Origin: a bacterium
GTDB lineage: Bacteria > Fidelibacterota > Marinisomatia > Marinisomatales > JAHJCW01
Direction: 5' to 3'
Length of the DNA: 18,431 nucleotides
Assembly (NCBI GenBank): GCA_018812885.1
Contig: JAHJCW010000090.1
Coordinates: 1 to 18,431, forward strand
Positions 7,670 through 15,091 of the stretch are shown piece by piece. Every line of letters begins with the position of its first letter. Position 1 is the stretch's first letter. The notes beneath the pieces are model-generated. The model had not been told where the DNA came from. It saw only the letters and a program-made list of their open reading frames with translations, and did not search any database. Made by a program: the position numbers and the translations under genes.

Positions 7670-10348
7670 TTATCTTTCGATCTGTAAGCCTACATTAAAG
7701 CTTCTTGGTAATCCAAAGTATACTTCTGCATCGTCTGCATCATGATCTTTGTCCCAACCATTGTATGGGCTATTATCGACAGCATCTTGAATGTATACTT
7801 CATCAAGAGCATTGAATACATGGGCGAATACTTTGAAATTGAAACCAGCAGCTTCAATCGGTAACAGATAAGTTAAATGCAGATCCATTACACCAGCGGC
7901 AGGTACTTGCCAAGCTTCCGGTCTTTCACCGTCTTCAAGTGCGGTTCTAGTGAACGGACTCCAATCTGCATAATATCTATCATAGTATTTATATACTACC
8001 TGAGCCTGTAATCCATCAACTGGGAAGACAGAGGCAGCAAAAGCAATTTGAGTCTGTGGAGAATCACCGATCTTAAGACCTTTTACATAGTAAGTGTATT
8101 CTTCTTCAGTAGCAGGACTAGTATCATAATTTTTGTATGATCCTTCTACATCGTTATCATAGGTCCAATTTCCGATTCCCACAGCAGCATCAAGACGGAA
8201 TAGATCAATTGGTTGAAAGGCAGCTTCTAGCTCAACACCCATATGGGTTTGATCCATACCTAATAATGAGATAACAGCTTCGGTTCCATCTTCCATAGTA
8301 TAATTGCGGTTATTGGCACGGTCTTGCCACATGGTATAATAAACATTACCGTTTAAGGTTAACATACCATTTAATCCGGCAAAGTTAACACCACCCTCAA
8401 CAGATGTGATCTTTTCATTTTGCGGATCTGGATTCATTGTGCCAAGCACATCAGAAATAACTCCATCAAATATTGGAACTTTCTCAATGTATCCAAAATT
8501 AGCAAATACACCAAGACCATCCATAATATTGTATAATCCGCCACCTTTTAATTGGAAACCACTAATCGGATCTGATTCTAAGCTATATTCATCTCCGTTT
8601 CCGTCATCTCTAAAGTGATCTACAAAACTATATTTAATAGTGGACAATCCGGCTGTACCATATACTGAGAACATATCAGTAACATATTCAGCTTGGGCGA
8701 ATCCACCTAACCAATCTATGGTATTGGTCTCATAATAGTTAAATTTATCGCCGAGACCTTTTTGATAATCTGCTTCACTGTCAAAATCGTTACCGTTCCA
8801 ATATAAATAGTCAGCACCTAATAGATCACGTACTTCATAGAAGTGATTTACCTCAGCAGTTCTCCAATCAACACCGGCAATAACTTTTAAATTCTCATTA
8901 ACGTTGTAGGTTGCTTTGGAAATCGCACCAATTGTCCATTGTCTGTTAACACTGTTTCTTAAAATACCTGATGCTGAACCATCAGTTCTTGCTGCATTCT
9001 TGGCAAGTGTACCGTCATAATCAACAATACGGGAAGGATTGCTATAATCCCATGCCATGCTACCCCAGGTTCCCGTACCACCACCTGAACCACCTGAGAA
9101 ATAAACTGTTGTACCTAATCTGAATGCATCTGAGAAGGAATGATACCAGTTAAGATTTACCTGTGGCTTGTGGTAATAGTTTTCTCTTTCATTCATGAAA
9201 TTTGGATCATATCTGTCCACTTCTCTAGCGCCATACATATAAAAATACTGCTTTCCTTTATAGGACGAACTAACTTCAGACCCAGTCTCGTTGTATAACC
9301 TGTCTACTTCAAAAAATTTGTCTAAAGCTGCCTCATCGTAGTCATCAAGACTCTTGGCAAACTCTTCATCATAGACGCCAATATTCTGTTTATACAGATT
9401 TTGACCATGTCTTTGCGGTGCGCCGATAGCATAAAATTCTATGCGGTCGGCATCGGTTAGTGCATAGCTTGCGCCAAAATAGTAGGCCCAAGCATCCGTC
9501 CAAGTATAATCGATAAGACCATCACCGATTTTTCTCACTACTGCACCATTAATAGCAAGTTTATCATTGATTAAACCTGAATTAAAGTTAAGAGTGCTTT
9601 TCAAGAATCCGTCATTACCAATTTCCTGTTTGAACATTACGCCACGATCAAAAGCTGCCGGATCAGTAATAATGTTCATTGTTCCACCAACTGATGGCGT
9701 AGCTAGGTTTACAGCACTTAATCCACGTTGCATTTGGATTGAAGAGGTTGCATCACCAACGCCGTCCCAGTTAGACCAGTATACCCAGCCATTTTCCATA
9801 TCATTGACGGGAACACCATTGATCATAATGGCAATGTTGTTTTGGTTGAATCCACGAACGTTTACACGGGCATCACCGGCTCCACCGCCTTGCATCGTGG
9901 CATATACACTTGGTGTTGTATTTAATGCCATAGGTATATCTTGTGAAGCTAGACGTAGTTCCATATCTGCTTTGGATACGTCTGAGTAAGCAACGGGTGT
10001 GTTACGAGTAGCACGCGATGCAAAAACTTCCAATGCACTCATTTCAAGGGCAGAGGCTGTGAGTGCAAAGTCTACACTTCCTGCACCAGGAAGAGTAAGT
10101 GTCGCATTACCATTCACATAACCGATTACTGAAGCAGTTAAAGTATATGTGCCATCAGGAACATTCTCAATGACAAAATACCCGTCTACATCAGCCGCCG
10201 CACCCATTGTGGTCCCGCCCACCACTACATTAGCACCGGCTAAACCATTACCAGTTTTGGCATCGGTTACAGTTCCGGTTATCGTGTTCTGCGCGAACAG
10301 CGCAAGTGGTAGTACTAGGACCATAAGTATTTTAACAATACGGTTCAT
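7670..10348 (-). CDS. TonB-dependent outer-membrane receptor with carboxypeptidase-regulatory-like domain
   Basis: The product has 892 residues from the ATG at 10346-10348. An AAGGAG site 5 nt upstream and the signal peptide fix this start; a longer frame upstream is noncoding. The signal peptide is MNRIVKILMVLVLPLALFAQ. A carboxypeptidase-regulatory-like beta domain follows at about 22-105 (ITGTVTDAKTGNGLAGANV, DGYFVIENVPDGTYTL). Next is the plug, with RVNVRGFNQNNIAIMINGVP, NDMENGWVYWSNWDG and GGTMNIITDP, and then a large aromatic-rich beta barrel. The family imports ligands through the outer membrane with energy from TonB-ExbBD. The substrate is unknown. No SusD partner is adjacent, and I saw no clear TonB box. 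The protein ends ...FNVGLQIER, without the usual terminal aromatic residue. A promoter, leader hairpin and terminator make it a single-gene unit. Confidence 0.93.
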   Translation of the reverse strand: MNRIVKILMVLVLPLALFAQNTITGTVTDAKTGNGLAGANVVVGGTTMGAAADVDGYFVIENVPDGTYTLTASVIGYVNGNATLTLPGAGSVDFALTASALEMSALEVFASRATRNTPVAYSDVSKADMELRLASQDIPMALNTTPSVYATMQGGGAGDARVNVRGFNQNNIAIMINGVPVNDMENGWVYWSNWDGVGDATSSIQMQRGLSAVNLATPSVGGTMNIITDPAAFDRGVMFKQEIGNDGFLKSTLNFNSGLINDKLAINGAVVRKIGDGLIDYTWTDAWAYYFGASYALTDADRIEFYAIGAPQRHGQNLYKQNIGVYDEEFAKSLDDYDEAALDKFFEVDRLYNETGSEVSSSYKGKQYFYMYGAREVDRYDPNFMNERENYYHKPQVNLNWYHSFSDAFRLGTTVYFSGGSGGGTGTWGSMAWDYSNPSRIVDYDGTLAKNAARTDGSASGILRNSVNRQWTIGAISKATYNVNENLKVIAGVDWRTAEVNHFYEVRDLLGADYLYWNGNDFDSEADYQKGLGDKFNYYETNTIDWLGGFAQAEYVTDMFSVYGTAGLSTIKYSFVDHFRDDGNGDEYSLESDPISGFQLKGGGLYNIMDGLGVFANFGYIEKVPIFDGVISDVLGTMNPDPQNEKITSVEGGVNFAGLNGMLTLNGNVYYTMWQDRANNRNYTMEDGTEAVISLLGMDQTHMGVELEAAFQPIDLFRLDAAVGIGNWTYDNDVEGSYKNYDTSPATEEEYTYYVKGLKIGDSPQTQIAFAASVFPVDGLQAQVVYKYYDRYYADWSPFTRTALEDGERPEAWQVPAAGVMDLHLTYLLPIEAAGFNFKVFAHVFNALDEVYIQDAVDNSPYNGWDKDHDADDAEVYFGLPRSFNVGLQIER

Positions 10349-10353
10349 AGTAA

Positions 10354-10359
10354 CTCCTT
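10354..10359 (-). promoter_or_regulatory. Shine-Dalgarno site of the receptor gene
   Basis: On the minus strand AAGGAG stands 5 nt before the ATG at 10348 and decides the start over the longer frame. Confidence 0.75.
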
Positions 10360-10383
10360 GGGGTTTATTATTATTTGACAATT

Positions 10384-10400
10384 GCGGGGGCAATCCCCGC
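10384..10400 (-). promoter_or_regulatory. GC-rich leader hairpin of the receptor gene
   Basis: GCGGGG (10384-10389) pairs with CCCCGC (10395-10400) around 5 nt. It stands out in AT-rich DNA and lies within the inferred 5' leader, about 35 nt before the start codon. It could stabilise or regulate the mRNA. No U run follows, so it is not an obvious terminator. Confidence 0.4.
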
Positions 10401-10414
10401 CAGTAAGGGTAAGT

Positions 10415-10420
10415 ATTATA
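10415..10420 (-). promoter_or_regulatory. Putative -10 element (TATAAT) of the receptor gene
   Basis: A perfect TATAAT lies on the minus strand 66 nt before the ATG. The -35 at 17-bp spacing (TTAAAC) is poor. Transcription would start near 10408 and include the leader hairpin. Confidence 0.45.
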
Positions 10421-10541
10421 TCCAGATTTCAATTTATGTTTAATTGTTTGTTTCATGCCTGGAATTATCACCAAAAATTCGCAAAATGCGATGTATTGCG
10501 CAAGCATTATTTATATTTGATTGTTGTTATGTAATCAGTAC

Positions 10542-10623
10542 TGTCATTGCGAGAAGAGAGGAACAAATGACGAAGCAAGCTGCTGATGGTATGAGCTTCG
10601 TTGCTATGTTCTTCGCGATGGCA
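10542..10623. repeat. Long imperfect palindrome of the TGTCATTGCGAG type
   Basis: TGTCATTGCGAGAAGA (10542-10557) is mirrored by TTCTTCGCGATGGCA (10609-10623). Inside, ACGAAGCAAGCT is mirrored by GAGCTTCGTTGCT. The result is an approximately 80-bp imperfect hairpin and a relative of the element at 7498-7535. The stretch 10421-10541 on its left holds no gene I can support. Confidence 0.55.
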
Positions 10624-10656
10624 GCTATTCTTTTCATAAATAAATATTATTCCCCA

Positions 10657-10737
10657 TCACTTTACTTCCGTAGCCGGTAAAAGACAATCAGGCGAATTGT
10701 TTCTTCCCGAATTAACCAAAGTCGATACAGGATATGA
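10657..10737 (-). pseudogene. C-terminal remnant of a second SRAP gene
   Basis: The minus strand reads SYPVSTLVNSGRNNSPDCL, then LPATEVK and TGA at 10657-10659. This matches the C-terminus of the intact SRAP protein at 11212-11892 (KYPVSSLVNSVRNNSPDCV, then LPVVYIKK). By hand the DNA is about four-fifths identical over roughly 64 nt, mostly with third-position changes, so the copy was once under selection. Similarity stops at about 10737, 10 nt before a REP-like palindrome. Nothing upstream in this frame resembles SRAP. It is either the residue of a duplicated gene or a displaced original 3' end. Confidence 0.8.
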
Positions 10738-10746
10738 CAACCATAC

Positions 10747-10773
10747 TGTCATACCCGCGAAGGCGGGTATCCA
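10747..10773 (+). repeat. REP-like palindrome TGTCATACCCG...CGGGTATCCA
   Basis: This 27-nt palindrome has the stem ATACCCGC/GCGGGTAT. It lies 2 nt past the ancestral stop of the GIY-YIG gene. A diverged partner in the opposite orientation is at 11082-11109, on the other side of that gene. Confidence 0.65.
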
Positions 10774-10775
10774 TT

Positions 10776-10838
10776 TTAAATCCAATGTTCACCTAAATCT
10801 ATCCATTCCGGATTGTCTTTTTCAATTAATTTTATTTT
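10776..10838 (-). pseudogene. Conserved C-terminal tail of the GIY-YIG protein, cut off by TGA
   Basis: In frame beyond the TGA at 10839-10841 the minus strand encodes KIKLIEKDNPEWIDLGEHWI and then TAA at 10776-10778. This is the expected C-terminal region of small GIY-YIG proteins, which normally read KWNRAWK...EKDNPEW. The conserved Trp position is occupied by TGA. Confidence 0.75.
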
Positions 10839-11066
10839 TCATGCACGATTCCATTTTTTTATTCTCTTCTTAAATAACAGAGCTTCATTTATATCGGTAG
10901 TTTCTTCATAATAAACAAGTTTATGAACATTATATTTTTTAGTAAAACCTTCGATTAAATTATTTTTATATTCATATATACGTCTTTCAAGATTATTGGT
11001 TACACCTGTGTATAAAGTACCGTTGCGTTTGCTAGCTAATATATAAACGTAATATGAGTTATTCAT
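10839..11066 (-). CDS. Small GIY-YIG nuclease domain protein (truncated by TGA)
   Basis: The product has 75 residues from the ATG at 11064-11066. The GIY half is YVY at residues 6-8 and the YIG half is YTG at 19-21. NNLERRIYEYKN (24-35) carries the catalytic-region arginine. GFTKKYNVHKLVYYEE and EALLFKKRIKKWNRA are typical of the small UPF0213/YhbQ-like group. Family members run about 85-100 residues. Here TGA replaces the Trp after KKWNRA and 20 more conserved codons follow, giving about 96 if read through. The missing tail follows the catalytic core, so the short form may or may not fold. The gene is framed by inverted REP-like palindromes and lies downstream of SRAP on the same strand. The family's biological role is poorly known. 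Confidence 0.85.
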   Translation of the reverse strand: MNNSYYVYILASKRNGTLYTGVTNNLERRIYEYKNNLIEGFTKKYNVHKLVYYEETTDINEALLFKKRIKKWNRA

Positions 11067-11081
11067 AATATCACAAATTAG

Positions 11082-11109
11082 TGGATTTCCAACTGAATCG
11101 GGAATGACA
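11082..11109 (-). repeat. Diverged REP-like palindrome, inverted partner of 10747-10773
   Basis: The minus strand reads TGTCATTCCCGATTCAGT and then TGGAAATCCA. The start (TGTCATnCCCG) and end (ATCCA) match the element at 10747-10773, but the inner stem has decayed. The rest of 11067-11211 is AT-rich with no gene I can support. Confidence 0.5.
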
Positions 11110-11211
11110 AAAATGGTCGGTATTTAATCAATATAAAATTTTGTATCATTAGTATATAGCGAAATAAGAAACTGTTTATAAATATTTAACTTTAAAATTA
11201 AATATTGTTCT

Positions 11212-11892
11212 CTATTTTTTTATATATACAACTGGTAAAACACAGTCCGGAGAATTATTTCTTACTGAGTTAACCAAAGACGACACAGGATATTTTGATA
11301 AAGTTGGTTTGGAATGTTTTGCAATTTCCAGCGCTTGTGCAACAGAGAAGTTTTCTGTCTTTAACCATTCGTCTAAATGTTCTTGCGGTAATATAACGGG
11401 CATCCGATTGTGAATATTTGATAGATTTTTTTGAGCCTCCTTTGTTATTATTGTATAGGAGGGCACAAAAAAACCATTTGGGTTTTGCCAAATATCGTAT
11501 AATCCTGCCATTGGAAGTAATTTGTCATTAGAGTCTTTCAAATAATAGGGCACTTTTGTGTCACCTTCATTTTTCCATTCATAATAGCCGTCTGTAATGA
11601 CAATACAGCGGTTGCTTGACACTAGATTACGGTATGATGGTTTTTCGAGTAGTGTTTCAATTCGTGCATTTATCATTCGTGCACCGAACTTTTCATCCTT
11701 AGCCCACGATGGTATCAAACCCCAGCGCATTGTCTTAACAATTCGTTTCCCATTATCAATTAAGATTGGAGAATTTTGTGTAGGGGCGATATTATAGTTT
11801 GGTAAATAATTATCAGGATTTTCCCATTCTTCAATGGCAAGTTCTTCGATAATTGACTGCATATCTTTCGTTAATGTTTTACGTCCACACAT
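11212..11892 (-). CDS. yedK: SRAP domain protein (SOS response-associated, HMCES/YedK type)
   Basis: The product has 226 residues, the usual length. Cys2 (MCGR) is the catalytic nucleophile after Met removal. Asn75 is in ARMINARIET, Glu105 in DGYYEW and His161 in IHNRMP, so the full active site is present. The family forms a thiazolidine crosslink with abasic sites in single-stranded DNA and shields them at forks. It lies 65 nt downstream of dnaE2 on the same strand as the last intact gene of the lexA-imuB-dnaE2 block, which fits DNA-damage induction. Its 3' end has a diverged twin at 10657-10737. The name follows E. coli yedK; another label for the family is SOS response-associated peptidase. 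Confidence 0.95.
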   Translation of the reverse strand: MCGRKTLTKDMQSIIEELAIEEWENPDNYLPNYNIAPTQNSPILIDNGKRIVKTMRWGLIPSWAKDEKFGARMINARIETLLEKPSYRNLVSSNRCIVITDGYYEWKNEGDTKVPYYLKDSNDKLLPMAGLYDIWQNPNGFFVPSYTIITKEAQKNLSNIHNRMPVILPQEHLDEWLKTENFSVAQALEIAKHSKPTLSKYPVSSLVNSVRNNSPDCVLPVVYIKK

Positions 11893-11906
11893 CTTAATAT
11901 GGGCAA

Positions 11907-11927
11907 TGGTTAATGGTTGATGGTTAA
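11907..11927. repeat. Three tandem 7-bp units (TGGTTAA/TGGTTGA)
   Basis: TGGTTAA, TGGTTGA and TGGTTAA occur head to tail in the 65-bp gap between dnaE2 and SRAP. The purpose is unknown and it may be simple slippage. Confidence 0.6.
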
Positions 11928-11957
11928 TATAATATAATTTCTGATTTCAGATTTATA

Positions 11958-14900
11958 CTAATTTTCACTAACAAAGTTATTAGTTAAATCAAGTTTCATC
12001 AAATGTTGATTTGTTTTAAATGTCCCCTGCTTCCTAATCTCTGATCCCTTAAGCCTGCTAAGACTTGATAGTTTTTCAACAGTGACTGAAAACACCCCGA
12101 ACGCCTCTTCAACCGTTCCGCGCAATATAAAAAGTTTTTCCCAATGCAGAAGATCGCCATATTCACGAAACACTTCGGGGAAAAGAACACATTCGTAAAT
12201 ATCAGTTTCATCCTCGAGTGTTAAAAATTCCATCGGATCACACTGATGTGTTTGAACTTCTTTGCGTGTAATGTAAACACCTGCTAAATAAATTGATTTC
12301 CCGACATATTTAGGAATATCTATTGCTTTCTTGACCCATTTATTTATTGTTGAGAAGTATGGTTCTAATGGGTGGGACGATATTGGAAACCCAAAAGACT
12401 TTAATTCCAATTCTCGTTTTTCATCACAAGATAGAGGTTCTTTTGATGGTTGATTGGTTATTGGTTCGGTGGAGCCGTCCGATAAATAAAAATGTGCGAT
12501 ACGATAGGCAATTTCTTTATGTGCTAAGTTCGGCTGTAATTTATCAAAACAACCGGAATTAGTGAGAACAATAGCATCTGCAAGGTCAAGGTCAACGCGT
12601 AAAAGAAAATTATCCAATGATTTGAAATCTCCGGCTTTGCGTTCAGCAAGAATTGCTTTCACGGCTTTATCCTGTAACCCCTTAATACTCATAAAACCCA
12701 TACGTATTTGCTGGTCTTTGCCTTTATATTCTTTATTACTGCGATTTATATGGGGTGGCAAAATTGTTATTCCAAAACGGCGTGCTTCGCTCAAATAGGC
12801 ATAAGCGGAATAAAATCCGCCTTGATTGGAAATAACGGACGCTAAAAATTCTGCCGGAAAATGAGCTTTTAAGTAAGCGCAGGTAAAAGATAACATCGCA
12901 TACGATGCGGAATGCGGTTTGCAAAAAGAATATCCAACAAAGGAAGCTATCATATCCCAAACTTCTTCGATGAGTTTGTCGGTATAACCGTGTTTTTGCG
13001 CCTTCAAAAAAAACTTCTTTTTCCAGCCGGGAATTAAATGTTGCATAGAATCACGACCCATTGTTTTGCGAAGCGCATCAGCCTCGGCATAGCCAAAACC
13101 TGCCAAAATACGTGCGGCCATCGAAACCTGTTCTTCATAAACCATGATTCCGTAGCTTTCCTTCAAGAAACTTAGATCGCGATGCTGTAGCTTCCATGGT
13201 TTGCCATGAATACGTTCCAGCATGATATTGGTAAACCGATTGGCTGCCGGGCGAATTATCGATGAATAAATTACCACATGCTCAAAATCAACCACTCCGG
13301 CTTTGGCTAGCAATTGCCGTGTAGCCGGACTTTCGATGTAGAACACGCCCATTGTACGTCCGGCTTTCATCAGTTGCTCTGTTTTTGGATCACCAATTGG
13401 TTGAACGTGGTGGTAGTCAACATAGCGGCTATTAGCCGCTTTATTATCGTAATTCAAATTGACCTGTTTTATAGTGTCACGTACCACCGCCAAACTGCGA
13501 TTGCCTAAAATGTCAATTTTCAATAACCCAGAATCTTCAACTTGGTCCTTTTCCCACTCAACAATTTGTACACCCTTGGGCGCCATTAGGACCGGCACAT
13601 ATTTACGAATTTCATCGGGAACAATAATTATACCGCCCGGATGTACAGAAGGATACCTGAAAGCACCGATTATTTTTTCACTTTGTTTCAAGATGTCCAA
13701 AATTGTATCATCAATATGGGCATTGGCAAAGCGCGGATCGGTACTGACCCAGCGTGCTAAATCGGTCCGCGAACGATGATAGCCGATGCGCTTTGTGATA
13801 CTCTTTATTTCTTCATTGGACAATCCATAGACTTTGGCAACTTCCCGTACGGCAGACCGCGGACGCAAGAACACTTGCGATGCGACCATCGCAGTATGCT
13901 CTAGTTTATATCTTTTGAATATAGAATCAAGGATATCATCGCGCTCGTCCCAGGGGAAGTCAATGTCGATATCCGGCATATTTTCACGCTCGGGATGAAT
14001 GAAACGTTCAAACTGCAAATTGTACTTTATTGGATCAACCTGCGTAATAAACAAGGCATAGCTAACAATGGAAGCAGCGCCGGAACCGCGCCCGATGGTA
14101 GCACGGGTATGTTTTACAATATTATGTACAATTAAAAAATATGGCGCAAATCCTTTTTCGCTGATAAGTGACATTTCGTAATCGATACGCCTTTTTACGA
14201 CGTTGGATAAATTCCTGCCATAACGTATTTTTGAACCCTCCTCCACTAATTGGCGCAGTTTTTTATTTGCTTGATGCGTATCTTTAAGAGAGAGATTTGG
14301 GAAGATCGTGTTGATAAATTTCCAGTCAGTTTTGCAGCGTTCAGCTAAATAATGACTATTGTTGATTGCTTCTAAGTTATTAGGAAAAAGTTGAATCATG
14401 TCTTTTTCACTACGGAACCAATGTTGATCATTTTTAACTTCTTTTAGATCAAGCCGGGATAGTGTTGTGTTCTTCTCAATTGCCCGTAAAACAAGGTGCG
14501 CTTTTTGGTCTTCCGGCTTCAAAAAATACACATCCCCGGTCGCCACAATTTCTAACTTGAATTGTTTTGCCAATTGTTGTGCCCATATTTCTGTTGTGCC
14601 TGGACGCAATTCAACAAAAAGGTTAGTATCGGGAATAAATTGGCTAAGTTCATTTAATGTTTTCTCCTGATGTGCCAGGAAAAATAAGCCGGAATATCCG
14701 GCTGATAATATTTCTGACAACGGTTGCTTATCGTCATCGTGTACTTTGGATATTGCACGGCAGAGATTTTCGTATCCCGGTTGGTTCTCCACCAAAAGAA
14801 TAACATCATCTTTATCGGTTATAATGTTTGCTCCGGCAATTGGTTTAACGTCTGCTGCTTTGGCATGTTGCACAAAACGAATGAATCCCCAAATACCATT

Positions 14901-15020
14901 TGTATCGGTAAGAGCTAAATGGGACATTCCATATTTTTTTGCATGAGTTAACAATGCTTGTTGTGTGGCCAATCCGCGCATTTGGGAATAATTAGAATGA
15001 ACATTGAGATGTATGAACAT
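11958..15020 (-). CDS. dnaE2: Error-prone DNA polymerase III alpha-like subunit DnaE2
   Basis: The product has 1020 residues from the ATG at 15018-15020. The frame extends nine codons further, but those codons translate a repeat. The N-terminal PHP domain starts FIHLNVHSNYSQMRG. The polymerase active site has Asp350 and Asp352 in MPDIDIDF, with a third carboxylate at Asp503 in LLKIDILGNRS. Helix-hairpin-helix and OB-fold segments follow (KSIYLAGVYITRKEV, DETDIYECVLFPE). The protein ends after the OB fold without the tau-binding tail of replicative DnaE1. That length and the place after imuB identify the mutagenic DnaE2 (ImuC) type, which carries out translesion synthesis under SOS control. 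The imuB stop and a palindromic repeat lie immediately upstream. Confidence 0.93.
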   Translation of the reverse strand: MFIHLNVHSNYSQMRGLATQQALLTHAKKYGMSHLALTDTNGIWGFIRFVQHAKAADVKPIAGANIITDKDDVILLVENQPGYENLCRAISKVHDDDKQPLSEILSAGYSGLFFLAHQEKTLNELSQFIPDTNLFVELRPGTTEIWAQQLAKQFKLEIVATGDVYFLKPEDQKAHLVLRAIEKNTTLSRLDLKEVKNDQHWFRSEKDMIQLFPNNLEAINNSHYLAERCKTDWKFINTIFPNLSLKDTHQANKKLRQLVEEGSKIRYGRNLSNVVKRRIDYEMSLISEKGFAPYFLIVHNIVKHTRATIGRGSGAASIVSYALFITQVDPIKYNLQFERFIHPERENMPDIDIDFPWDERDDILDSIFKRYKLEHTAMVASQVFLRPRSAVREVAKVYGLSNEEIKSITKRIGYHRSRTDLARWVSTDPRFANAHIDDTILDILKQSEKIIGAFRYPSVHPGGIIIVPDEIRKYVPVLMAPKGVQIVEWEKDQVEDSGLLKIDILGNRSLAVVRDTIKQVNLNYDNKAANSRYVDYHHVQPIGDPKTEQLMKAGRTMGVFYIESPATRQLLAKAGVVDFEHVVIYSSIIRPAANRFTNIMLERIHGKPWKLQHRDLSFLKESYGIMVYEEQVSMAARILAGFGYAEADALRKTMGRDSMQHLIPGWKKKFFLKAQKHGYTDKLIEEVWDMIASFVGYSFCKPHSASYAMLSFTCAYLKAHFPAEFLASVISNQGGFYSAYAYLSEARRFGITILPPHINRSNKEYKGKDQQIRMGFMSIKGLQDKAVKAILAERKAGDFKSLDNFLLRVDLDLADAIVLTNSGCFDKLQPNLAHKEIAYRIAHFYLSDGSTEPITNQPSKEPLSCDEKRELELKSFGFPISSHPLEPYFSTINKWVKKAIDIPKYVGKSIYLAGVYITRKEVQTHQCDPMEFLTLEDETDIYECVLFPEVFREYGDLLHWEKLFILRGTVEEAFGVFSVTVEKLSSLSRLKGSEIRKQGTFKTNQHLMKLDLTNNFVSEN

Positions 15021-15022
15021 AA

Positions 15023-15091
15023 TTAACCACGAAGTCACGAAGAACACGAAGAAAAACTTTTAGTAAAGATTCTTTGTGTCTTTGTGGTTAA
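15023..15091. repeat. Solo TTAACCACGAAG inverted repeat at the imuB/dnaE2 junction
   Basis: The arms at 15023-15044 and 15070-15091 pair over 22 positions with one mismatch and two G-T wobbles around a 25-nt loop. The arms contain CACGAAG-type octamers. The imuB reading frame runs through the whole element and stops inside it (TGA at 15035-15037). The dnaE2 ATG is 3 nt beyond its left end. The same repeat family bounds the GxxExxY gene at 16268 and 16764. Confidence 0.75.

Larger units (their letters stand above)
10747..11109 (-). mobile_element. Candidate GIY-YIG cassette with terminal inverted repeats
   Basis: The two TGTCATnCCCG palindromes point inward at each end of a 363-bp unit whose only gene is the small GIY-YIG nuclease. 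Diverged copies of the SRAP 3' end lie on both sides (10657-10737 and 11212-11299). The arrangement resembles a compact nuclease-plus-repeat insertion. No target-site duplication is evident, and the unit has decayed. Confidence 0.4.

Noticed and set aside
10349..10507. Longer start of the TonB receptor
   Set aside because: The added 53 residues precede a clear signal peptide, and AAGGAG marks the ATG at 10348.
10444..10680. Plus-strand 78-codon frame
   Set aside because: It runs through the palindromic repeat and antisense to the SRAP remnant, with no recognisable protein.
2437..10841. Altered genetic code (UGA as Trp or UAA as sense)
   Set aside because: The two internal stops are different codons. 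TAA and TGA also end normal genes here (cvpA TAA, yqeY TGA in an ATGA overlap), and TGG is used freely for Trp.
15021..15047. Longer dnaE2 start
   Set aside because: The extra codons are a translation of the palindromic repeat. The ATG at 15020 gives the normal PHP-domain N-terminus.
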